NCBI GenBank assembly: GCA_023415725.1
Contig: JAEZJR010000347.1
Span: 1-8,857 of the forward strand
Source of the DNA: Acidobacteriota bacterium
GTDB lineage: Bacteria > Acidobacteriota > Blastocatellia > Pyrinomonadales > Pyrinomonadaceae
DNA length: 8,857 bases
Direction of reading: 5' to 3'
Under the pieces are notes generated by a model. That model was not told the origin of the DNA, did no database searches, and saw only the letters and a program-made list of their open reading frames with translations. Shown piece by piece: positions 1-6,723 of the stretch. Each line of letters opens with the position of its first letter. Within the stretch, counting starts at the first letter, position 1. A program made the translations under genes and the position numbers.

Positions 1-2
1 CC

Positions 3-584
3 TCTCAGGCCCAGGTGACAGAATCGCCCCTGCCCGGGTACACCGGCAAATCGTTCAAGACCGAAAAAGAGCGAGCCGAAGCTGCGATCGCCGAGTTTCA
101 GACCGTGGTTGATAAACACGGCGGCGATGCCGGGGAGAAGGCGAAGTATTTTATTGCCGTGAATCGCGTGGCCATCGATCGGCCCGCCGCTGTCGCCGAA
201 CTTGAAGGGCTCGCTAAGTCGAGCAACGAGGTCGGTAAGATGGCTAAGTTCGCACTCGCTCAGGCATACGCCGGTGACAAGAAGTACGACCAGGCAGCTG
301 CTATCTATTCGGAACTGGCCCAGATGTCCGATCCGATCATCGCGAAGGAAACTCTAAATCTTGAGCTGGCAAAGATCTACGAGGAGCAGGGCAAGAAGCA
401 GGAAGCCGCGGATCTTCTCTTTAATATCGTTAAGTCGGCAAACGAGCAAAAGGACCTCGACGGCAACCCCGTCCCGCTATCGCTGACGGCCGAATCCGCG
501 AAAGAGAAACTGACCGAAATTGATCCCGAGCGAGCGAAGCAACTCCCGCAGCCTGCCGGCACTTCAGCTGAAGGCCCGTTTTAA
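3..584 (+). CDS. TPR-like protein, C-terminal part (5' end outside the window)
   Basis: The reading frame is open to the left edge. A GTG at 15 is the first possible start inside the window, but in-frame sense codons precede it and there is no ribosome site, so I read this as the C-terminal ~193 residues of a longer gene. The protein is helical, charged and alanine-rich. Counting from base 15, TPR-like helix pairs lie near residues 18-50, 75-104 (AKFALAQAYAGDKKYDQAAA) and 112-142. A polar tail rich in Pro, Gly and Ser ends in EGPF. The spacing resembles the single-domain TPR proteins of the YfgM/TPR_21 type, which in many bacteria carry an N-terminal membrane anchor and act in envelope protein handling. 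The anchor, if present, lies outside the window. The repeat fold is well supported, the specific function is not. A strong terminator follows 24 bases after the stop. Confidence 0.8.
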   Translation, partial: SQAQVTESPLPGYTGKSFKTEKERAEAAIAEFQTVVDKHGGDAGEKAKYFIAVNRVAIDRPAAVAELEGLAKSSNEVGKMAKFALAQAYAGDKKYDQAAAIYSELAQMSDPIIAKETLNLELAKIYEEQGKKQEAADLLFNIVKSANEQKDLDGNPVPLSLTAESAKEKLTEIDPERAKQLPQPAGTSAEGPF

Positions 585-607
585 GTTTGATCATATTTAG
601 TTCGAAT

Positions 608-633
608 AGGGCTGTCGAATGACAGCCTTTTTT
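608..633 (+). terminator. Intrinsic terminator after the TPR gene
   Basis: A seven-pair GC-rich stem (GGCTGTC at 610-616 and GACAGCC at 621-627) encloses a GAAT tetraloop. A G-T and an A-T pair can extend its base. A six-T tract at 628-633 follows directly. This is a classic rho-independent terminator and it separates the TPR gene from the membrane-protein gene that starts at 751. Confidence 0.9.
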
Positions 634-750
634 CAATTGGAATACGCGAATTGCAAACTTGATATCGTTCTATTTATTTAAAGGTCTCGTTTCGACCGGC
701 CGCGGAGAGTTTCCGGAATTCAAACTTTAGGTAATACAATTGGCTAATTT

Positions 751-2133
751 ATGAATGGAGTAGGTAAATTCGGTCCTGGTACGCCTGCTGTTCAAGAGGT
801 GGCCGTCCGGGTCGCTCCGGGCAACTATCTTGTCGCGCTCCTCTTTACTTCATTCCTGTCGGCGTTTCTTCTTTATGTTCAGGCGGACAGTTGGGCGGGT
901 CTGCTACTGGTGTTTGCCTGGACCGTGTTACCGTATTTGGCTTTCACCGACCGCATTGTCTTTGACGGTCGGCGGATCCGGCGGACTGGCCTTATCCCCA
1001 AGCTATGGGCAGCTGCCACAGCTACGCGGGACCGTATCAAGATCAATGATGTCGAGACGGTCCATACGCATCTTGTCCGGACTATAAAGCGCGGTGCAAA
1101 TCTGATCTACACGTACCGCACCACGATCTATGGAAAGGGAAAGTCCTTCACCGTGCATTCGAACAGAAGTGCTTACGGGACATTCATTGAACGGGTACTG
1201 CCTATACTGAAAGAAGATCTTCTGGATCGCCGTTCGATCGAGCTTCGGGATCACTTCGCCGAAAGGTCGGAGATTCGTGAACGGGCACGAGCCGCAAAGA
1301 TCCCTCCGGCCGAGATACTGGAGGATTCCCTCGGCGGTCGAAAGGCGACAACCTCCGCCTACGGCGGCAATGCTGCGGAAGCCGAAAATGCCGAAAGAGC
1401 GGCATACCTTCACGATCTCGGAAATCAACTCCGAATTTCGGGCCTGTTGCCGCAATCGGTGGAAGCATTCCGCCGCGCCGCGAGGCTGATGCCGAGAAAC
1501 CCGCGGCTGCTGTTGGATTTCGCCTTGTGCTTGAAGAGCTACGCCTCGGCTCGTAAGGACGGGCGGGTGGAGCGTCGGGCCCGCGCACTAATTCGGCTCG
1601 CTGAGCGTCGGGCCGGGGACGACACACACCTCCTTTCCCAAATCGGGGAAAGCTACTTCCAGTTTGGTGATTGGGACCGCTCGGCGGCTGTATTTAGAAG
1701 GATTGCCGACAGGACCGGACGCCAATTCAGAACGCTCATGGGCCTCGCCGAGATCTCGCTTCACGAAGGCAAGATCGCCCACGTCATCCACAACTTCACC
1801 GCCGCATTCGAGTCCGCCGCCACTCCGGCCCTCAAACGCTGGACCCGGCAGGAACTTGACTACTTCTCGCGCCTCAACGATGACGAGGAGTACATGGAAC
1901 TTGAGATCAGCCGGCTTAACCTGCTCGATTCCATGGATTCAGTAAAACGATCGGCACTTCGGATCGCAATTGTCGGGTTCCCGGCGATCGCTATTGGCCT
2001 TCTCATTGAAGATAGCCTCGTCACCGACATCGGGTGGGCCGTATCTCTCTTCTCCTTTACGATCTGGGCGGCCATGATCCTCGGTATTAACATGCTATCA
2101 GCACGTATTCCGTACGACCATACCGATAAATAG
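751..2133 (+). CDS. Four-helix membrane protein with PH-like segment and TPR-like repeats
   Basis: I do not recognise this 460-residue protein by name. Two hydrophobic helices near residues 26-44 and 48-65 are followed by a beta-rich segment at about 66-150 (FDGRRIRRTG, then alternating strands in LIYTYRTTIYGKGKSFTVHS). That layout is like the bacterial PH (bPH) domains that often follow a paired membrane hairpin. A charged linker at about 155-215 leads to TPR-like helices at about 217-255 and 292-350 (SYFQFGDWDRSAAVFRRIA is typical TPR spacing). Two more membrane helices lie near 402-420 and 425-447. The PH-like and TPR parts should therefore face the same side of the membrane, probably the cytoplasm. 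The ATG at 751 has no Shine-Dalgarno sequence. A -10-like TACAAT at 735-740 could place transcription start only a few bases before the ATG, but no -35 supports it. The gene is monocistronic between two terminators. Coding status is near certain, the domain calls are tentative. Confidence 0.85.
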   Translation: MNGVGKFGPGTPAVQEVAVRVAPGNYLVALLFTSFLSAFLLYVQADSWAGLLLVFAWTVLPYLAFTDRIVFDGRRIRRTGLIPKLWAAATATRDRIKINDVETVHTHLVRTIKRGANLIYTYRTTIYGKGKSFTVHSNRSAYGTFIERVLPILKEDLLDRRSIELRDHFAERSEIRERARAAKIPPAEILEDSLGGRKATTSAYGGNAAEAENAERAAYLHDLGNQLRISGLLPQSVEAFRRAARLMPRNPRLLLDFALCLKSYASARKDGRVERRARALIRLAERRAGDDTHLLSQIGESYFQFGDWDRSAAVFRRIADRTGRQFRTLMGLAEISLHEGKIAHVIHNFTAAFESAATPALKRWTRQELDYFSRLNDDEEYMELEISRLNLLDSMDSVKRSALRIAIVGFPAIAIGLLIEDSLVTDIGWAVSLFSFTIWAAMILGINMLSARIPYDHTDK

Positions 2134-2154
2134 CGAAAGTTCAGGCTTAAAGTA

Positions 2155-2193
2155 TAAATAAGAGCCGCCCGAAAGCAGGGCGGCTCTTATTTA
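2155..2193. terminator. Bidirectional terminator between convergent genes
   Basis: A perfect 16-bp inverted repeat (arms 2155-2170 and 2178-2193, core GAGCCGCCC/GGGCGGCTC) encloses a seven-base loop, GAAAGCA. The outer part of each arm is A/T-rich, giving a T-rich run on the 3' side of either transcript. It lies between the stop of the PH-like/TPR gene (2133) and the stop of the ATP-grasp gene (2213), so it can end transcription of both. Confidence 0.88.
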
Positions 2194-2212
2194 GGATCTA
2201 ACTTTCAGGTAG

Positions 2213-3286
2213 TTATACCTTTTTCTTGCTCACTTTTGGTTTCGCGGGTGTTTCCGATTTCGCTTTTGCAGCAGTTTTAGTCTTCGACTTTGCCGGCGTG
2301 CGGGCGGAAGCCGTCGTGGACGTGGCGGTTACGGCCGCCTTTTCCTGAGCCGGCGGGTTTAAGAACGCCGACCAGCGATACCCCGGGACCTCGATGCCTT
2401 CGCCAAGCTTCTTGAAGACGAACTCTGTCATATTATCCACGATCCAGTTGTGGTTATATTCACCGACCGAAGCGAGTTCAGCATCCGGCGCCGGGTTCAT
2501 GAAGTCGATCGCGTATGGGACGCCGTCCTTGATCGCGAATTCGACCGTATTCAGATCGTACCCGAGAGCTTTGCAGATCGTGATCACGTCCTGCTCGACG
2601 CGTTTATGAAGCTCCGGCGTAAGGTAATTTTCGATATTTACGTACTGCATGCCGCTGAGGTACGGCTTCGAAGGGTCGTACGGCATTATGAGCACCTTCT
2701 CCTGCCCGACGCAGTAGCAGCGGACAAAATGATCATATTCGATCCCTTCCTGCAAGGTCATGCAAAGAGTGCCGGACTGGTTGTACTCTGACCATAGTTC
2801 GTCAAGCGAATTGATCTTCGAAACGTTCTTCCAGCCGCCGCCGTCGTGGGGCTTGAGGAAAGCGGGGAAGCCGACGTAATTGACGATACCCTCCCAGTCG
2901 ATCGGGAACTCGAGATTGCGAAGCGATTCGCTCGTGATGTCCTTGATATAGGCGTGTTGGGGGAGCAACACCGTTTTCGGGATGGCCACGCCGATCTTGG
3001 CAGCGAGCGAGTAGTTGAAGAACTTGTCGTCCGCCGACCACCAAAACGGGTTGTTGATCACGTACGTACCCTCGAGCGCCATACGCTTCAGCATCGCCCG
3101 ATAATACGGCACTTCATGTGAAATGCGGTCGATGATTATGTCGTATTTCTTCTCCTCATCCAGGCGAATGCCGCCCACCGTAACCATTTCGGCAACCACT
3201 TCACCTTTGCCCTTCTCATTGATGCTATTGATGATCGATTCCGGGAACGTCACTTCTCGCCCCGCCAATATACCGACTCGTTTCAT
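2213..3286 (-). CDS. RimK-like ATP-grasp ligase with a lysine/alanine-rich tail
   Basis: A 357-residue protein with an ATP-grasp core. ATP-grasp enzymes join a carboxylate to an amine or thiol through an acyl-phosphate made with ATP. Residues 1-80 form the pre-ATP-grasp part (MKRVGILAGRE). The ATP-binding lysine is probably K145 in FLKPHDGGGWKNV, whose glycine loop would close over the phosphates. E180 follows the strand that usually contacts adenine. DFMNPAP (261-267) is the metal-binding region near the C-terminus of the core, with D261 and N264 where RimK relatives usually have Glu and Asn. From about residue 313 the protein changes to a low-complexity tail of Ala, Lys, Thr and Pro ending KVSKKKV, like histone H1 tails. 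The ATG has a good ribosome site (AAGGA, 9 bases upstream). The substrate is unknown: RimK relatives add amino acids to proteins, cofactors or peptides. No acceptor or precursor-peptide gene is visible nearby. Confidence is high for the fold, low for the reaction. Confidence 0.88.
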   Translation of the reverse strand: MKRVGILAGREVTFPESIINSINEKGKGEVVAEMVTVGGIRLDEEKKYDIIIDRISHEVPYYRAMLKRMALEGTYVINNPFWWSADDKFFNYSLAAKIGVAIPKTVLLPQHAYIKDITSESLRNLEFPIDWEGIVNYVGFPAFLKPHDGGGWKNVSKINSLDELWSEYNQSGTLCMTLQEGIEYDHFVRCYCVGQEKVLIMPYDPSKPYLSGMQYVNIENYLTPELHKRVEQDVITICKALGYDLNTVEFAIKDGVPYAIDFMNPAPDAELASVGEYNHNWIVDNMTEFVFKKLGEGIEVPGYRWSAFLNPPAQEKAAVTATSTTASARTPAKSKTKTAAKAKSETPAKPKVSKKKV

Positions 3287-3495
3287 AAAGATATGTCCTT
3301 ATACGTATGATCGTTGATAAAATCAGCTATAACCGAAACCCTTGATTTTATTCGATACAGGCTGAACGGGCAAGGAAATGAAAATGCTTGTGCAGCAATA
3401 CGGTAACCCTGTATCATTAGATGGGCTAGCACAGGTTCCACGCCGGCTCGTTCTCGGCCTCGCACTGGCCCATTCCCGATACAGAATCAATTCCA
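3287..3495. other. Divergent control region between the ATP-grasp gene and pilT
   Basis: These 209 bases hold the start signals of two divergent genes. Apart from the possible small ORF described separately, I see an 8-bp inverted repeat, GATACAGG (3354-3361) and CCTGTATC (3408-3415), and a third GATACAG at 3478-3484 just before pilT. No convincing -35/-10 pair was found on either strand by eye. Confidence 0.4.
3296..3300 (-). promoter_or_regulatory. Ribosome binding site of the tailed ATP-grasp gene
   Basis: On the minus strand AAGGA stands nine bases before the ATG at 3286. It is a good Shine-Dalgarno match, fixes the start at MKRVGIL, and contrasts with the absence of such a site before the plus-strand genes. 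Confidence 0.75.
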
Positions 3496-3545
3496 ATGCA
3501 CGATTCCACCAGCCAACACCCTGTCGGTGCGCCTGCTTCTCCTGA
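3384..3545 (+). CDS. Possible small ORF (53 residues) overlapping the start of the PilT gene
   Basis: A short frame begins MLVQQYGNPV at the ATG at 3384 (another in-frame ATG is at 3378) and stops at the TGA at 3543-3545, overlapping the PilT-type gene by 50 bases in another frame. A Shine-Dalgarno-like AAGGA (3372-3376) lies seven bases before the 3384 ATG. This is the only good ribosome site between 3287 and 3496. The peptide has a short hydrophobic run (LVLGLALA) and an Arg/Cys-rich end. Codon use is not clearly coding and I recognise no family. It may be a chance frame, a leader peptide, or a coupling ORF whose stop sits one base before an in-frame TTG (3547) of the PilT gene. Confidence 0.2.
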   Translation: MLVQQYGNPVSLDGLAQVPRRLVLGLALAHSRYRINSNARFHQPTPCRCACFS

Positions 3546-4758
3546 GTTGCCACCGGTTCCGCCGCACGTCCAGTCCTTCCATAATGTCCTTAGGCACATG
3601 CTCAACGCCGGTGATAAGGTGAGCGACCTTATCTTTTCACCCGGCCGGCCTCCGCAGGTCGAGCTTTCAGGCGATCTCGAAGGAGTGAATATCCCCGGTC
3701 TCGAAAAGCTCAAACCGCAGCACATCCAGGCGTTCGCCGACATCATGCTTAAAGGGAATGAGCAGGGTCTCGAATCCTTGGAACGAAAAGGCTCCGCGGA
3801 CATCTCGTACGGCGTACCTGGTTTTTGTCGCTTCCGCGTCAACATATTCAAGCAGCGGGGCACCCCGGCGATCGTGATGCGTGTTATCCCATCGACCCCG
3901 CCGAACTGGCGGGACCTTGACCTGCCGCCGGCGGTGATGAGTTCCGCCGAGCTCAAGAACGGACTCGTCCTCGTCACGGGCCCAACCGGATCAGGTAAAT
4001 CTACCACCCTCGCCGCGATCATCTCGCTGATCAACGCTACGAAGAAGTACCATATCGTAACGATCGAGGACCCGATCGAGTTCATGCACGAACACAACCT
4101 CAGCACGATACATCAACGCGAGCTCCACTCCGACACCCCGGACTTTGCCCTTGCCCTAAGGGCAGCGCTCCGCCAAGCGCCAAAGGTGATCCTCGTCGGC
4201 GAGATGCGGGATAGGGAAACGATCGAAGTTGCCCTTGAGGCCGCTGAAACAGGCCACCTCGTTCTTTCAACCCTCCACACCATCGACGCGGCCAAAACGA
4301 TCGACCGTATCATCGGCGTTTTCCCGAAAGCGGAGGAGGCGGCAATACGAACCCGACTCGCTCAATCCTTTCGAAGGATCATTTCCCAGCGACTTATGCC
4401 TAAGGTGGGGGGAGGGCGGATCGCCGCGATCGAGATCTTGGTCTCCAATTCCCGAACCCGCGAATATATTGAAAAGGGCGAAAAGGAAGGTCGCTCTATC
4501 ACTGATGCCATGAACGACGGTGGCCTTGACGGAATGCAGACCTTTGACAAGGTCCTTGAAAAATATATAAGAGCGAGTCTGATAACGAAAGAGATTGGGC
4601 TTGCCTACGCTTCCAACGCTACTAATCTTTCCCTCGCAATTAGTGATATGGACGAAGGCGCAAACTCTATGCCCGCCGTTGAGCCGTCCTCCGGGGTGGG
4701 AACCGATTCGGGCCCCTCTTCGCCTGGTGATATCCTCATTGAGGGATTCGAAAGGTAA
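3496..4758 (+). CDS. pilT: PilT-type type IV pilus retraction ATPase
   Basis: A secretion-superfamily ATPase of 420 residues. PilT hexamers sit at the cytoplasmic base of the type IV pilus and depolymerise pilin to retract the fibre, driving twitching and DNA uptake. The N-terminal PAS-like domain (about 26-140) has the usual SDLIFSPGRPPQV and GFCRFRVNIFKQRG segments. Next come Walker A TGPTGSGKST (161-170, K168), the Asp box TIEDPIEFMHE (189-199), Walker B VILVGEMRD (231-239, E236) and the His box TGHLVLSTLHT (252-262). GEMRD followed by ETI, and AIRTRLAQSF (283-292), favour PilT over PilU. At 420 residues it exceeds the usual ~350, owing to a proline-rich start (1-25) and a Ser/Pro/Gly-rich tail (about 385-420). 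No other pilus gene is in view. The ATG has no Shine-Dalgarno site. Upstream the frame is open to a TAG at 3427 without a usual start codon. Later starts (TTG 3547, ATG 3598) are possible and would remove only the proline-rich part. Confidence 0.93.
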   Translation: MHDSTSQHPVGAPASPELPPVPPHVQSFHNVLRHMLNAGDKVSDLIFSPGRPPQVELSGDLEGVNIPGLEKLKPQHIQAFADIMLKGNEQGLESLERKGSADISYGVPGFCRFRVNIFKQRGTPAIVMRVIPSTPPNWRDLDLPPAVMSSAELKNGLVLVTGPTGSGKSTTLAAIISLINATKKYHIVTIEDPIEFMHEHNLSTIHQRELHSDTPDFALALRAALRQAPKVILVGEMRDRETIEVALEAAETGHLVLSTLHTIDAAKTIDRIIGVFPKAEEAAIRTRLAQSFRRIISQRLMPKVGGGRIAAIEILVSNSRTREYIEKGEKEGRSITDAMNDGGLDGMQTFDKVLEKYIRASLITKEIGLAYASNATNLSLAISDMDEGANSMPAVEPSSGVGTDSGPSSPGDILIEGFER

Positions 4759-4765
4759 ATGTCGA

Positions 4766-4809
4766 TAAAAAGAAGAGAGGCCGGTATTCACCGGCCACTC
4801 TTCTTTTTA
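4766..4809. terminator. Bidirectional terminator between pilT and the coiled-coil gene
   Basis: A long hairpin pairs 4766-4785 with 4790-4809 around the loop ATTC, with one A-A mismatch (4778/4797). The inner core is GGCCGGT/ACCGGCC and the outer part is A-rich on the left and T-rich on the right (TTTTT at 4804-4808). It follows the pilT stop by seven bases and lies eleven bases from the stop of the opposing gene, so either transcript ends in a U-run. Confidence 0.88.
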
Positions 4810-4820
4810 AGGGTTAGGTT

Positions 4821-5672
4821 TTAGCGATTGGCTTCGGGAAGTAACTGGTAATTACCCATTTCCCGGTTGTAAGCGTCCAACTGGCCAACATCGTCGGCGG
4901 TGGCGTCGAGCATTTGCTTCGTCATCGCGATCGAATCAGACAGCTGCTCGAAATCCAGAAGGGAAAATTTCTCGGGGGTGGACATCGTGACGATCTCGTC
5001 GTTCAGGTAACTAAAGAAGTTTTCGATGGACTGTAGCTGTCCCTCTACTAGCTTCACGCTACGTTCGATCTCGTCGAACGAGGCGATTCTACGCTTCAGG
5101 ATCTCAACGTTCGTCTGTTGTATTCGCTTGGTCTTTTCATCTGTAGCCGATTCAGCTGCTCGATAGGCCTGGGAAAGCTGATTATGGACAGCCTGTCGAT
5201 TGATCGATTTCAAATGCTGTTTCCTGCGGCGATAAACGTCGAGCAAGTCGACGAAGTCCTCCCACCTTGTGTCGAGAGTCTTGAGATTCGACGGAAGTGA
5301 TCCAGCACCTGTGAACTTACGGTAATTGTCCTGGATCTTCTCCTTAAGCCACCGGAGGTATTCGACAGCCTCGCGTTCCCGGGGCGTGAACGATTTGATC
5401 AATTTTTCACGAGCTGCATGGGCCGCATCCAGCAGCCGCTGCTTTTCACGTTTTTGGACTAGCGATCGATAAGAAGGCAGATTCGGAACGATCATCGCAT
5501 ACGCGATCTCAGCGATGATCGCTATCAGAAGTGGGATCACGCTGAACGAATAGGCGGCAGCTACGGCGAAGCCGGCCAGGCCCCAAAAATTGACGGGTTC
5601 CTTGAGGGCTTCCTTTAAATAGCTGGAATTGAATTTTTGTAAGTCCCGCTGGTACTGCGCCAGATCTGCCAT
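4821..5672 (-). CDS. Membrane-anchored coiled-coil protein in an operon with PspA
   Basis: I do not recognise this 283-residue protein. An amphipathic start (1-27) leads to a long hydrophobic stretch at about 28-63 with a Pro/Ser break near 42-47 (YSFSVIPLLI), probably two close membrane helices that leave both ends on the same side. The remaining ~215 residues are charged and helical with heptad-like stretches, notably 70-120, 140-225 and 235-265. I see no catalytic motif or cysteine pattern. It lies 46 bases downstream of the PspA/Vipp1 gene on the same strand with no terminator between, so co-transcription is likely. By context it may be a membrane receptor, anchor or regulator for PspA, the place PspB/PspC hold in proteobacteria, but it does not resemble either. 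The start has only a weak ribosome site (AAGAG). Coding status is very likely, function unknown. Confidence 0.85.
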   Translation of the reverse strand: MADLAQYQRDLQKFNSSYLKEALKEPVNFWGLAGFAVAAAYSFSVIPLLIAIIAEIAYAMIVPNLPSYRSLVQKREKQRLLDAAHAAREKLIKSFTPREREAVEYLRWLKEKIQDNYRKFTGAGSLPSNLKTLDTRWEDFVDLLDVYRRRKQHLKSINRQAVHNQLSQAYRAAESATDEKTKRIQQTNVEILKRRIASFDEIERSVKLVEGQLQSIENFFSYLNDEIVTMSTPEKFSLLDFEQLSDSIAMTKQMLDATADDVGQLDAYNREMGNYQLLPEANR

Positions 5673-5718
5673 AGAACTCTTGGATGCCCGCCTTGTACTT
5701 TAGTGTTCGAACAAATTT

Positions 5719-6510
5719 TCAGTTCGAGCGACTGGTATCGTTCGCTTCGTTCACGATTACCTGCTCGAGGACCTCGCTGTCCTCGTTTGCACCGCTACCG
5801 GCCCCGATCTGTTTGCCGGCTGCCGGTCCGCTTCCGGTTCCCAAGAGTCCCATCTGCTGCTTGTATTCGAGCAGCTTGTCGTGAAGTTGGATATCCATAG
5901 CCTCACGCTCGATGTCGACCATCTGGGAATCCACGTTCGAGGTGCCCAGCTGAAGTTTCGCTTCTGCTGCGGCCACGCGACGCTCGATCTTCTCGCGCAT
6001 TTCGTTGAACGTCGAAGCGTCGTCGCCGATGTTGAAACCTTCCATCGTCTGCGCGAGCTGCTCCTGGAGCTTTGCCTGCTTGGCGGCCGAAATGAGCTGC
6101 ATCGCTTCGGCGGTCCGTTTCTTCATGTTCAGGACATAGTTGTCCCGGGCCTTGAGCGCGTTTTTCGAGGCCGCGCCCGCGAGTTCAAGCTGAGCGTCCG
6201 TCCTCTCGAGATCCACCTGGGCCTGCTGAAGTTGGCCGATGTAGGCGGTGGCGATGTCATCGCGGTTCATTTTTACGGCCGCTTTGATCTTGGAATCCAG
6301 CTCGACCACCTGCCTTTCGAGGTTTTCTTTGTTCTTCTGGAGGAGCCGTTCCGTTGCCATGACCTGGGCCACGGAGTTGTTCAACTCCGGCACCCGGTCT
6401 CGCATATCGCGGATGGTCTGCTGAAGGACCAATTCGGGGTTCTCGATCTTATCGAGTGCGGCCCCGGTACTGGCCCTGAATACTCTGGAAATTCTTGCCC
6501 ACAATCCCAT
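5719..6510 (-). CDS. pspA: PspA/IM30 (Vipp1-like) membrane-remodelling protein
   Basis: PspA/Vipp1 proteins are ESCRT-III relatives that polymerise into rings and rods on the inner membrane and protect it when it leaks. The signature is clear: an amphipathic N-terminal helix MGLWARISRVFRAS, then ALDKIENPELVLQQTIRDMR (18-37), then a helical hairpin at about 38-150 (MATERLLQKNKENLERQVVE) and the later helices to about 220 (MREKIERRVAAAEAKLQL). Residues 222-241 form a Gly/Ser/Ala linker, followed by a short acidic helix-like end (SEVLEQVIVNEAND). The core has the family's usual ~220 residues. The linker plus short helix resembles the C-terminal extension of Vipp1 more than proteobacterial PspA, so the exact subfamily is open. 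The ATG has an AGGA site six bases upstream. It is the first gene of a two-gene operon and diverges from the permuted ATP-grasp gene. PspF-type sigma-54 control is not evident. Confidence 0.95.
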   Translation of the reverse strand: MGLWARISRVFRASTGAALDKIENPELVLQQTIRDMRDRVPELNNSVAQVMATERLLQKNKENLERQVVELDSKIKAAVKMNRDDIATAYIGQLQQAQVDLERTDAQLELAGAASKNALKARDNYVLNMKKRTAEAMQLISAAKQAKLQEQLAQTMEGFNIGDDASTFNEMREKIERRVAAAEAKLQLGTSNVDSQMVDIEREAMDIQLHDKLLEYKQQMGLLGTGSGPAAGKQIGAGSGANEDSEVLEQVIVNEANDTSRSN

Positions 6511-6516
6511 TATTTT

Positions 6517-6520
6517 TCCT
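6517..6520 (-). promoter_or_regulatory. Ribosome binding site of pspA
   Basis: On the minus strand AGGA lies six bases before the ATG at 6510. It supports the start MGLWARI, which keeps the family's N-terminal amphipathic helix intact. Confidence 0.7.
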
Positions 6521-6606
6521 GACGCGCTCCTAAAAAGTTAACTCCAAAGAACTTCTGCCACCTCATCTACGACGAGGCACAAATGGAAGTTGCAAAATCT
6601 GAACTC

Positions 6607-6634
6607 AGTATAACAGGAAAGTCAATTAAGTGAA
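6607..6634 (-). promoter_or_regulatory. Candidate sigma-70-type promoter of the pspA operon
   Basis: Read on the minus strand, TTCACT (6634-6629) and TATACT (6612-6607) are separated by 16 bases. They match the -35 and -10 consensus at four and five of six positions. Transcription would begin near 6600, giving a leader of about 90 bases before pspA. The elements are plausible but were found by eye, and a nearby TTGACT (6625-6620) is too close to the -10 to serve as its -35. Confidence 0.35.
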
Positions 6635-6723
6635 GGAATTGTCGGATACAATGGTGGCCCCGAAATTGGGGAATACACGGTTTCTGGTTTACATTTGATT
6701 GGCCTTGTTCCGGGACCAGGCAT

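Noticed and set aside
3426..4106. Minus-strand frame of 226 codons opposite pilT
   Set aside because: It is antisense to the PilT N-terminal and Walker A coding sequence, is rich in Ser, Arg, Cys and Gly, and shows no recognisable domain.
5881..6522. Plus-strand frame of 213 codons opposite pspA
   Set aside because: It is exactly antisense to the unmistakable PspA/Vipp1 sequence. GC-rich helical genes often leave such long antisense frames.
6541..6600. Possible sigma-54 promoter for pspA (TGGCAG followed by TTTGG on the minus strand)
   Set aside because: The spacing and the missing GC at the -12 position do not fit the TGGCAC-N5-TTGC pattern, and no PspF-type activator gene is in view.
6583..6698. 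Two chained tiny frames upstream of the permuted ATP-grasp gene (16 codons from ATG 6583, then 22 codons from GTG 6630, overlapping at GTGA)
   Set aside because: They are very short, have unremarkable composition, lie in the divergent promoter region across the candidate pspA promoter, and resemble no known leader peptide. Chance is the simpler explanation.
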